Part shown: one piece after another, positions 1 through 5,128 of the stretch | Layout of the letters: each line of letters starts with the position of its first letter | Position numbering within the stretch: the stretch's first letter is position 1 | Assembly (NCBI GenBank): GCA_018648925.1 | Contig: JABGQE010000026.1 | Coordinates: 1-5,906, forward strand | Source of the DNA: a bacterium | GTDB lineage: Bacteria; Patescibacteriota; Minisyncoccia; Phycocordibacterales; UBA2163 | DNA length: 5,906 nt | Reading direction: 5' to 3' | Made by a program: the position numbers and the translations under genes | The notes under the pieces: generated by a model | What the model was told of the DNA's origin: nothing | Seen by the model: the letters and a program-made list of their open reading frames with translations, nothing else | Databases searched by the model: none

Positions 1-1217
1 ATAGCAATGTCTGTGTAGTGGGGGATGTAGACCAAAACATTTATAGTTGGCGTGGAGCAGACATTCAAAATATGTTGGATTTTGAAAAACAGTATTCTGG
101 AACCAAAACACTCTTACTTGAAGAGAACTATCGCTCTACTAAAACCATTCTTGAAGCATCAAACAGAATTATAAAGAAAAATAAAAACAGAAAAGAAAAA
201 ACTCTCTTCACAAACAATCAAAACGGCGAAAACATATCACTTTTCTCTGCATACAATGAAATGCAAGAAGCGCAGTTTGTCGCTCTCAAGGCGGGGGAAC
301 TTATAGAGGCAGGAATAAATCCCAAAGAAATAGCCGTCCTTTACAGGGCTAACTTTCAGTCTAGAATCCTAGAAGAGGTGTTTTTAGCGATGGATATACC
401 ATATCAAGTGCTCGGTGTACGGTTCTTTGAGCGTAAAGAAGTTAAGGATATTCTGGCATTCTTGTCTGCCGCGCTTAATCCAGATAGTATCTCTGATATG
501 AAAAGGATTATAAATGTACCAGCTCGTGGGATCGGTAAAATAACACTTCTAAAAATAGTAGAAGGGAGAGAAGATGAGCTAAGTCCTAAAGTTGCACAGA
601 AAGTTGCTAACTTCAAACACTTGCTCGAGAGAATCGCTGAGGTAGCGATGAGTAAAAAACCAAGTGAAACTATTAAATTCATCTTAAAAGAGTCTGGTAT
701 TGAGGCAATGTTAAAAACTAAAAACGAAGAAGACCTTGAAAGGCTCGAAAACATAAAAGAACTTGCAACTTTAGCAATGCGTTACGATAAACTTTCTCCA
801 CAAGAGGGAATAGAGAAACTTTTAGAAGATGCAGCGCTTGCATCAGACCAAGATGAACTCAAAGAAGATAAAAATGCAGTGCGGCTAATGACAGTGCACG
901 CGTCAAAAGGCTTGGAATTTGGAATTGTATTTATAACAGGGCTCGAAGACGGGCTTTTCCCACATACATCTATGTCAGACGAGAAGAGAGACGACGAAGA
1001 AGAACGAAGGCTGTTTTATGTAGCGTTAACACGCGCAAAGAAAAAAGTTTTCCTCACTTATGCGTCAGTCCGCACCATTTTTGGTTCACAAACTGTAAAT
1101 TTACCGTCAGACTTCATTATGGATATAGAAGACGACCTGATAGACGAGGTCTCACTTGATAATGTTGATGGTATTGATGATACTAATCATACTAGTAGGG
1201 AATTTTTAATATTATAA
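1..1217 (+). CDS. uvrD: UvrD/PcrA-type superfamily 1 DNA helicase, C-terminal part (5' end outside window)
   Basis: ATP-dependent 3'-5' DNA helicase of the UvrD/PcrA/Rep family, acting in the cytoplasm in DNA repair and in clearing replication obstacles. The reading frame is open from base 3, and the codons before the GTG at 18 already read SNVCV, so that GTG is internal and the true start lies upstream. Motif III (VVGDVDQNIYSWRGA) opens the window, followed by motif IV (LEENYRST, about 117-140), the 2A region (about 330-460, LYRANFQSRILEE and FFERKEVKDILAFL), motif V (RLMTVHASKGLEF, about 882-920) and motif VI (EERRLFYVALTRAKK, about 999-1043) with its arginine finger. Walker A and the DExx motif II are not in view. 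After motif VI only about 55 residues remain, ending in an acidic tail, so the Tudor-like C-terminal domain of classical PcrA/UvrD seems to be missing. rsmA starts 7 bases downstream, suggesting co-transcription. UvrD, PcrA and Rep cannot be separated from this fragment. Confidence 0.95.
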   Translation, partial: SNVCVVGDVDQNIYSWRGADIQNMLDFEKQYSGTKTLLLEENYRSTKTILEASNRIIKKNKNRKEKTLFTNNQNGENISLFSAYNEMQEAQFVALKAGELIEAGINPKEIAVLYRANFQSRILEEVFLAMDIPYQVLGVRFFERKEVKDILAFLSAALNPDSISDMKRIINVPARGIGKITLLKIVEGREDELSPKVAQKVANFKHLLERIAEVAMSKKPSETIKFILKESGIEAMLKTKNEEDLERLENIKELATLAMRYDKLSPQEGIEKLLEDAALASDQDELKEDKNAVRLMTVHASKGLEFGIVFITGLEDGLFPHTSMSDEKRDDEEERRLFYVALTRAKKKVFLTYASVRTIFGSQTVNLPSDFIMDIEDDLIDEVSLDNVDGIDDTNHTSREFLIL

Positions 1218-1224
1218 TTATGAT

Positions 1225-2004
1225 ATGAGACCAAAGAAATCACTAGGGCAAAATTTCTTAACATCACAATCTGTGGTGGATAAGATAGTAGAGACGGCAA
1301 ATCTTAATCCAAAAGACGTTGTTTTAGAAGTGGGGCCAGGGAAGGGAGTACTCACACAGGCTTTACTTGAAAAAGCTGGGAAAGTAATAGCGGTTGAAAA
1401 GGATGACGCATTGATTTATCTATTGAAAGAAAAGTTTGCACAAGAAATCAAAGAAGAGAAGCTGGTTTTAGTACGTGGGGATATCTTGAAATTTGATTTT
1501 GAAGAACATGGTTTAAAAAAAAGTAATTATAAAATAGTCGCAAACATACCGTATTACATCACAGGAGAGTTTTTGCGAAGCGTATTATCATCAGATATTC
1601 AGCCGTCACAGATGGTTCTACTTGTGCAGAAAGAAGTAGCAGAGAGGATAGCACGAAGTAAGAAAGAAAGTATTTTGTCCCTAAGTATAAAGGTTTATGG
1701 TGAGCCTAAGTATATTCAGATAGTTAAAGCGGGGAGTTTTAACCCAGCACCTAAGGTTGATTCTGCTATTTTGTCTATAGAAAATCTTTCAAAGAAGTTC
1801 TTTGATGAAGTAAGCGAAGAGAGGTTTTTCGAAGTTATAAAAACAGGTTTTGCACATAAGAGAAAGCTTTTGTTAAGTAACTTAAGTGTCTTAAAAGAAA
1901 AAGAAGAAATAAAAAAAGCTTTTGTTAAAGCTAAGATAAATGAAAAAGCCCGCGCAGAAGTTCTGTCTCTAGAGCAATGGCTCTTAATAGTTAAAATTAT
2001 TTAA
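1225..2004 (+). CDS. rsmA: 16S rRNA (adenine(1518)-N6/adenine(1519)-N6)-dimethyltransferase RsmA (KsgA)
   Basis: RsmA uses S-adenosylmethionine to dimethylate the two adjacent adenines in the helix 45 loop of 16S rRNA, a late step and checkpoint of 30S assembly in the cytoplasm. The 259 residues are close to the family length (E. coli 273). Visible signatures are the N-terminal RPKKSLGQNFL, SAM-binding motif I at residues 33-44 (VLEVGPGKGVLT), the acidic E58 in VIAVEKD, GD at 85-86, and the catalytic NIPYYIT at 107-113 (the family usually has N-L/I-P-Y). The C-terminal signatures FNPAPKVDSAIL and FAHKRKLLLSNL are also present. The ATG at 1225 places the conserved N-terminal motif at residue 2. 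The out-of-frame ATG at 1220 meets a stop two codons later. No Shine-Dalgarno sequence precedes the start, and the 7-base gap after the helicase gene suggests translation within a shared transcript. A strong hairpin follows the stop. Confidence 0.97.
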   Translation: MRPKKSLGQNFLTSQSVVDKIVETANLNPKDVVLEVGPGKGVLTQALLEKAGKVIAVEKDDALIYLLKEKFAQEIKEEKLVLVRGDILKFDFEEHGLKKSNYKIVANIPYYITGEFLRSVLSSDIQPSQMVLLVQKEVAERIARSKKESILSLSIKVYGEPKYIQIVKAGSFNPAPKVDSAILSIENLSKKFFDEVSEERFFEVIKTGFAHKRKLLLSNLSVLKEKEEIKKAFVKAKINEKARAEVLSLEQWLLIVKII

Positions 2005-2010
2005 AAAAGA

Positions 2011-2049
2011 AAGAGCGTTGTTCTCAAAAACTGAGAGAACAACGCTTTT
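2011..2049. terminator. Bidirectional intrinsic terminator between convergent genes
   Basis: A 12-bp perfect stem pairs AGCGTTGTTCTC (2014-2025) with GAGAACAACGCT (2035-2046) around a 9-base loop. It extends by three more pairs, one of them G-U, to 2011-2049. On the + strand the stem is followed by TTTTCGTTT, ending the helicase-rsmA transcript. On the - strand it is followed by CTTTCTTTTTT, an even better U tract, ending the transcript of the gene at 2087-2788. It starts 6 bases after the rsmA stop and lies 37 bases beyond the stop of the opposing gene. Confidence 0.9.
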
Positions 2050-2086
2050 CGTTTATAAAATTAAAACATATTACTTGGAATCTTCC

Positions 2087-2788
2087 CTAAAAAGCGGGTA
2101 TGCATTCATCCATTTCACCTACATCAGATTTCTTTACAAGATTATACTGATTACCTACAACATCTTTACAATACTTTATTTCGTGCCCTTTGTCTGATCC
2201 AAGTGTTGTAAATACCATACCTTCTGGCGCATGACCATATTGATCAATAGATTCCACAACAACTTCATTTGGCGCAATTTTACTAGTACGATTGTGTGTA
2301 GATTCATTTGGTACATAAGCACTTGATTGTGAAGTAGAGGTTTTTGAATCCACATTAGTTTGTGCTTCACTATACTTTGGACCAACCACTCTACCATCTG
2401 AACCAAAATGAATAACTACAGCAGATGTCGTTTTTGCGCCCTTTGACTTAAGTATTGATCCTATGCCTTGCTCGGTTGCTGTTGATGTCGTAGAGCTGAA
2501 AGCATCCAATATTGAATCTCCGGCTGGACTATAAAAATCTGGAAGAATAGTATCTGACAGATTCCATATAACTGTGTCCCCAATAAGAGTGTCAAAGAAA
2601 CCTTTCTTTTTGGGTGTAGTGTTATATGTCCACACTTCTCCATAGGTTGAATTTTGCATTACATTGTTTGGTTGCCCTAACTCACTAATCACCTGTGCTT
2701 TTGTCCAGCCGGGCTGAACAGCAAAAGCAATCTTACTGAAAGACATCGCTACTACTAAAAGTAATAATATAGTTATAAATCTTTTCAT
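2087..2788 (-). CDS. Secreted protein with SmpA/OmlA (BamE-like) N-terminal domain
   Basis: No precise function is recognised. Residues 1-23 form a clear Sec signal peptide (KR, then ITILLLLVVAMSF, cleavage after AFA). Residues 27-55 (GWTKAQVISELGQP...GEVWTY) match the G-x-T-x-x-x-V-x-x-x-L-G-x-P...W-x-Y pattern of SmpA/OmlA (BamE-like) domains, and SAVVIHFGSDGRVV (122-135) would be their last strand. Between them lies an insert of about 65 residues, richer in hydrophobic and Ser/Thr residues. A Ser/Thr/Asn-rich linker (about 141-168) leads to a C-terminal segment with the only two cysteines, C207 and C229. No lipobox is present, so the protein is probably secreted rather than a lipoprotein. 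The ATG at 2788 is preferred because GGGGTGA stands 5 bases before it; an in-frame GTG at 2797 would add three residues. Transcription is from its own promoter and ends at the shared terminator. BamE's usual outer-membrane role should not be assumed if the host is a CPR bacterium. Confidence 0.82.
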   Translation of the reverse strand: MKRFITILLLLVVAMSFSKIAFAVQPGWTKAQVISELGQPNNVMQNSTYGEVWTYNTTPKKKGFFDTLIGDTVIWNLSDTILPDFYSPAGDSILDAFSSTTSTATEQGIGSILKSKGAKTTSAVVIHFGSDGRVVGPKYSEAQTNVDSKTSTSQSSAYVPNESTHNRTSKIAPNEVVVESIDQYGHAPEGMVFTTLGSDKGHEIKYCKDVVGNQYNLVKKSDVGEMDECIPAF

Positions 2789-2793
2789 TTTAC

Positions 2794-2806
2794 TCACCCC
2801 TTCCTT
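2794..2806 (-). promoter_or_regulatory. Ribosome binding site deciding between GTG 2797 and ATG 2788
   Basis: On the - strand the bases read AAGGAAGGGGTGA and then GTAAA before the ATG at 2788. GGGGTGA can pair with the 16S rRNA tail (one G-U pair) at a 5-base distance from the ATG, a good spacing. For the GTG at 2797, which lies inside this purine run, the nearest AGGA is only 4 bases away. The ATG is therefore the better start. This is the strongest Shine-Dalgarno region in the window. Confidence 0.6.
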
Positions 2807-2860
2807 ATTCAGAAAATAGTTAGAATTTTTATATATATTTCAATATTTATTTATATAGAA

Positions 2861-2878
2861 CAAGTAAAATAATACTTG
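2861..2878. repeat. Short inverted repeat in the leader of the BamE-like gene
   Basis: CAAGTA (2861-2866) and TACTTG (2873-2878) form a perfect 6-bp inverted repeat with a 6-base AT-only loop, inside the predicted leader. It is a weak RNA hairpin or a possible protein site. Its AAGTA/TACTT halves also occur in the palindrome at 4060-4077. The rest of the leader (2807-2860) is AT-rich, with no recognised riboswitch. Confidence 0.35.
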
Positions 2879-2901
2879 ATTATTTATACTACCTACCTCG
2901 T

Positions 2902-2930
2902 ATACTAGCAAATTATAAGCGTTTTGTCAA
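2902..2930 (-). promoter_or_regulatory. Sigma-70-type promoter of the BamE-like gene
   Basis: Read on the - strand, a perfect -35 TTGACA (2930-2925) is followed by a 17-base spacer and the -10 TAGTAT (2907-2902), which matches the consensus at 4 of 6 positions and is preceded by TGC, an extended -10. The expected transcription start is near 2895, giving a leader of about 105 nt before the ATG at 2788. The inverted repeat GTCA-N5-TGAC (2926-2938) overlaps the -35 and could be an operator half-pair, but it is short. Confidence 0.75.
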
Positions 2931-2946
2931 TAGCTGACGTAAATAC

Positions 2947-2955
2947 TGTGGATAT
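2947..2955 (-). promoter_or_regulatory. DnaA-box-like nonamer (one mismatch)
   Basis: The - strand reads ATATCCACA, one mismatch from the DnaA box TTATCCACA. It lies 16 bases upstream of the -35 of the BamE-like gene. Alone it could easily be chance; it is listed because an exact box lies at 4041-4049 on the other side of the cysteine-rich gene. Confidence 0.2.
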
Positions 2956-2999
2956 TTCAAAGTAGTGAAAAGCCTATATTCTAAAGCTTAATAAGCATT

Positions 3000-3998
3000 T
3001 TAACCAATCCCACAAATACCATTTGAGGAATCCCATATCACAGCTCTACCAGCTCCATATAAGTTTTTACATCCAAGCTGAACATCACATGCACTACCAC
3101 CGCTTCCACAATCATCCACTGGCACACACCCATGACTTCCACACTTTAAACCACAGTTACAACATGGTGCCGATACATTTGATCCACTACTACCTCCACC
3201 CTTAGCTCTAAAGCATTCTTCAGCCTGAGCCTCTTTTAAAAACAGTCCTTCTAGTTTATCTACAATATTAATAATTTTTTTACTAGTCTTTCTTTGCGCA
3301 TTAAATAATATATTTGCAAATATTTTTTTAGAGAGCTCAGAGCTGATTAATTCCTTTCGGAAGAATCTTCTTTCGTCATCCAAGATACTTTTCCAAGTTT
3401 GATTTGCTCCAATTCTAAATTTAACAGCTTCTTCTTCCGAATAGAATCCTTGTTCTTCAAAAACATTTATAATTGTATTTACAAATGCAAATATTTCCTC
3501 TTCTGAATCAAAACTCTCAATCATTTCATAACCTTCACTAAGAAAGCTTTGTTCAACAAAAACATTTTGAGTAAAAGTAAGCCCGTCTGTAAAATAATCT
3601 GGATAAAGTTTATTGAAAACTATTTGCTCTATTTCAACCTCACTTAGTTTGGGTTTTTCAAGTAAAACAATCTCTATGTCCTGCTCGTTTTGTGGATTTT
3701 CATAAATAATTGGAGTGAATTGCTCTATTACAGGCGCTACCTCTTGAAATATTTCAGTTTCTGGACTTAAAAAAGATAAGTTTTTGTTTAGAAAGCTTTG
3801 TGATTCATTGTTTTCTTCTTTTTGAAAATCAAATGTAGTAAAAGTTGGTCTATCTATGGTTTCTCTTGCGCTGGATGTTGTAGGGAATTCTGTCGCATCT
3901 TGAGTAATAGTTGGATTTTCCTTAGAAAATAAGAAAATCCAGCTGATTATAGCTACAAAAATAATGATTATTAAGATAGAGAGATTTTTTTTATTCAT
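3000..3998 (-). CDS. Membrane-anchored acidic protein with ten-cysteine C-terminal domain
   Basis: No function is recognised. The 332 residues begin with one hydrophobic segment (about 6-24) behind NKK, a membrane anchor or uncleaved signal, so the rest should lie outside the cell. Residues 27-115 are Ser/Thr/Glu/Gln-rich and probably flexible. Residues 116-250 look helical and acidic, including LYPDYF (131-136) and an EEEIFAFVNTIINVFEEQGFYSEEEAVKFR stretch (167-195) whose pattern I recall from uncharacterised CPR proteins. From residue 262 the protein is Gly/Cys-rich, with cysteines at 262, 279, 280, 282, 286, 291, 297, 304, 310 and 329, ending IWDSSNGICGIG. The first 261 residues have none. 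This suggests a compact disulfide-bonded or metal-binding tail; the separated spacing fits disulfides better than a known zinc motif. No Shine-Dalgarno sequence precedes the ATG at 3998, and the likely promoter lies so close that the mRNA may be nearly leaderless. It is divergent from the operon starting at 4121. Confidence 0.85.
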   Translation of the reverse strand: MNKKNLSILIIIIFVAIISWIFLFSKENPTITQDATEFPTTSSARETIDRPTFTTFDFQKEENNESQSFLNKNLSFLSPETEIFQEVAPVIEQFTPIIYENPQNEQDIEIVLLEKPKLSEVEIEQIVFNKLYPDYFTDGLTFTQNVFVEQSFLSEGYEMIESFDSEEEIFAFVNTIINVFEEQGFYSEEEAVKFRIGANQTWKSILDDERRFFRKELISSELSKKIFANILFNAQRKTSKKIINIVDKLEGLFLKEAQAEECFRAKGGGSSGSNVSAPCCNCGLKCGSHGCVPVDDCGSGGSACDVQLGCKNLYGAGRAVIWDSSNGICGIG

Positions 3999-4006
3999 TT
4001 ATATTT

Positions 4007-4036
4007 ATACTAACTTCTTATGCTTATAGATTGCAA
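4007..4036 (-). promoter_or_regulatory. Possible promoter of the cysteine-rich gene
   Basis: Read on the - strand, TTGCAA (4036-4031, 4 of 6 matches) is followed by an 18-base spacer and TAGTAT (4012-4007, 4 of 6). The same -10 hexamer serves the BamE-like gene. The start of transcription would be near 4000, leaving almost no leader before the ATG at 3998, which agrees with the absence of a Shine-Dalgarno sequence. Both boxes are imperfect. Confidence 0.4.
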
Positions 4037-4040
4037 GTTA

Positions 4041-4049
4041 TTATCCACA
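4041..4049 (+). promoter_or_regulatory. Exact consensus DnaA box (TTATCCACA)
   Basis: TTATCCACA matches the high-affinity DnaA box exactly. It sits between the divergent promoters, 4 bases upstream of the -35 of the cysteine-rich gene. With no cluster of boxes, no dnaA or dnaN nearby and no clear unwinding element, it is not evidence for an origin. It could be a regulatory DnaA site or chance. Confidence 0.35.
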
Positions 4050-4059
4050 TAAAATAGGA

Positions 4060-4077
4060 TTTTTAAGTACTTAAAAA
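4060..4077. repeat. 18-bp perfect palindrome in the divergent promoter region
   Basis: TTTTTAAGTACTTAAAAA is a perfect palindrome without spacer. It overlaps the expected -35 position (about 4068-4073) of the + strand promoter and lies upstream of the - strand promoter, so it is placed well for an operator of a dimeric regulator. With no loop it would make a poor RNA hairpin. AT-rich composition lowers the weight of its outer A/T runs; the core AAGTACTT is the informative part. Confidence 0.5.
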
Positions 4078-4087
4078 CCCTTATTTT

Positions 4088-4096
4088 TGGTATAAT
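4088..4096 (+). promoter_or_regulatory. Extended -10 promoter of the TSP3 protein operon
   Basis: TGGTATAAT is a perfect -10 hexamer (4091-4096) with the extended TGn element in front. The matching -35 position (4068-4073, TACTTA) is poor and falls inside the palindrome at 4060-4077, consistent with a promoter that relies on the extended -10 or on a regulator. Transcription would begin near 4103, giving a leader of about 18 nt. Confidence 0.7.
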
Positions 4097-4108
4097 TTTG
4101 TTTATAAC

Positions 4109-4113
4109 AAGGG
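4109..4113 (+). promoter_or_regulatory. Ribosome binding site supporting the TTG start at 4121
   Basis: AAGGG stands 7 bases before the TTG at 4121. No ATG or GTG in this frame gives a protein with the same N-terminal membrane anchor, so this weak Shine-Dalgarno sequence together with the promoter position supports the rare TTG start. Confidence 0.5.
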
Positions 4114-4120
4114 AAATATT

Positions 4121-5122
4121 TTGAATTTTTCACAGAGAAAAAAGCTTATATTTGTAGTTTTTGGTTTGCTTGTGATAGCAGTACTAGGTTTTTTTGCGGT
4201 ACGGCCAAATAGCTATAATTACGAAGGTTTATTTTCAAGTAATTCTTTGGATAATGGGGCGCAACGGCAGGCTTTTAATAGTGTAACGAAAAAGGACAGC
4301 GATGAAGACGGTCTTAAAGACTGGGAAGAAGAGCTGTGGGGGACTGACCCTAATAACAAAGACACTGATGCAGACGGTACAAATGATGGCGATGAAATAA
4401 ACCAAAACAGAAATCCACTTAAAGCTGGTCCTAATGATGTGCTTAGTGACGAGGAGATTCTAAGCGTTAGCAAAGACAATAATGTTTATGATGAAGTTGG
4501 GCTCACAGCTACAGATAAGTTTGCGCAGGATTTTTTTACAGAATATCTTTTACTTAAAGATTCTGAAGGAGTTGTTGATGAATATGGTAAAAATTTATTA
4601 ATTGAATCTACAATCTCTAAAGTTCTTGATTCTGACGATTCTCTAATTGGGTATACAAATTCAGATTTAATTATTTCAGATAATATAGATAAAGATTTTG
4701 TCAGAGTTTATGGAAACACTCTCGGCAGAATTATCTTTGATAATTCTCCAGAGACAGACAGCGAATCAGATATTTTAAATAAAATAATTGCTGGCGGTAG
4801 TAAAGAAGAGGTAAGAAAAATAGACATTATTATAAGTTCTTATAATAATACAGCCAAGGAAATGTTTTCCGTAAGTGTGCCAAAAGATGCGGTTGAAAAA
4901 CATATTGATCTGATTGAGAGTATTGAGCAAATCTCAAAATATATTGAAGATATAGGAGTTATAAATGAAGACCCTATACGTGCAATTGTTGGTATTGAAG
5001 GGTATGAGAGAGGTATTTTAACTTTAGATAATTCCTTAAATAATTTACGAAATTATTTTGCAAATAAAGGGGTTATCTTTGATGAAGGTGAGGTAGGTTC
5101 TATATTTTTAAATAACATATAA
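4121..5122 (+). CDS. Membrane-anchored protein with thrombospondin type 3-like calcium-binding loops
   Basis: Exact function unknown. The 333 residues start with a basic stretch and one membrane segment (about 9-27). Two calcium-binding loops of the bacterial TSP3/EF-hand-like form follow: D59-x-D61-x-D63-G64-x-x-D67-x-x-E70 and D81-x-D83-x-D85-G86-x-x-D89-x-x-E92, joined by ELWGTDPNNK, a typical TSP3 linker. The remaining 230 residues are acidic, appear helical and show no recognised domain. The protein has no cysteine. One membrane segment at the N-terminus places the loops outside the cell, where calcium is plentiful. It is the first gene of an operon; the next gene starts 6 bases after the stop. 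TTG is the start because transcription begins close upstream and no alternative keeps the anchor. Proteins of this layout are, as I recall, common in Parcubacteria next to type IV secretion-like genes, but the sequence itself proves only the anchor and the loops. Confidence 0.88.
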   Translation: MNFSQRKKLIFVVFGLLVIAVLGFFAVRPNSYNYEGLFSSNSLDNGAQRQAFNSVTKKDSDEDGLKDWEEELWGTDPNNKDTDADGTNDGDEINQNRNPLKAGPNDVLSDEEILSVSKDNNVYDEVGLTATDKFAQDFFTEYLLLKDSEGVVDEYGKNLLIESTISKVLDSDDSLIGYTNSDLIISDNIDKDFVRVYGNTLGRIIFDNSPETDSESDILNKIIAGGSKEEVRKIDIIISSYNNTAKEMFSVSVPKDAVEKHIDLIESIEQISKYIEDIGVINEDPIRAIVGIEGYERGILTLDNSLNNLRNYFANKGVIFDEGEVGSIFLNNI

Positions 5123-5128
5123 TAATTT

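Noticed and set aside
18..20. GTG at 18 as the start of the helicase gene
   Set aside because: The frame is open upstream to the window edge and the preceding codons (NVCV) belong to the conserved strand leading into motif III, so this codon is internal.
404..754. Open - strand frame of 116 codons inside the helicase gene
   Set aside because: It lies wholly antisense to conserved helicase motifs and is Ser/Leu-rich, as expected for the complement of a Lys/Glu-rich gene.
2176..2643. Two - strand frames (76 and 60 codons) overlapping the BamE-like gene in other frames
   Set aside because: The overlapping gene has a signal peptide, a domain signature, a ribosome binding site and a promoter; these frames have none and overlap it fully.
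2967..2989. Possible terminator after the cysteine-rich gene (- strand AAGCTT, 8-base loop, AGGCTT then TTC)
   Set aside because: The stem has only 6 pairs, one of them G-U, and the U run is short. Read-through into the BamE-like gene cannot be excluded, so it is not annotated.
3023..3205. Open + strand frame of 60 codons, rich in histidine
   Set aside because: It is the complement of the Cys/Gly-rich end of the gene at 3000-3998: Cys and Gly codons read as His, Thr and Pro codons on the other strand. It has no start signals, and the real gene explains the bias.
4000..4120. Replication origin suggested by the DnaA box and AT-rich palindrome
   Set aside because: There is only one exact box, the near-match lies 1.1 kb away, there is no dnaA, dnaN or rpmH nearby, and the AT-richness is ordinary for intergenic DNA here.
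4219..4479. Open - strand frame of 86 codons, Ser-rich
   Set aside because: It is the complement of the calcium-loop coding region, whose Asp/Gly/Glu codons give Ser/Leu/Val on the other strand.
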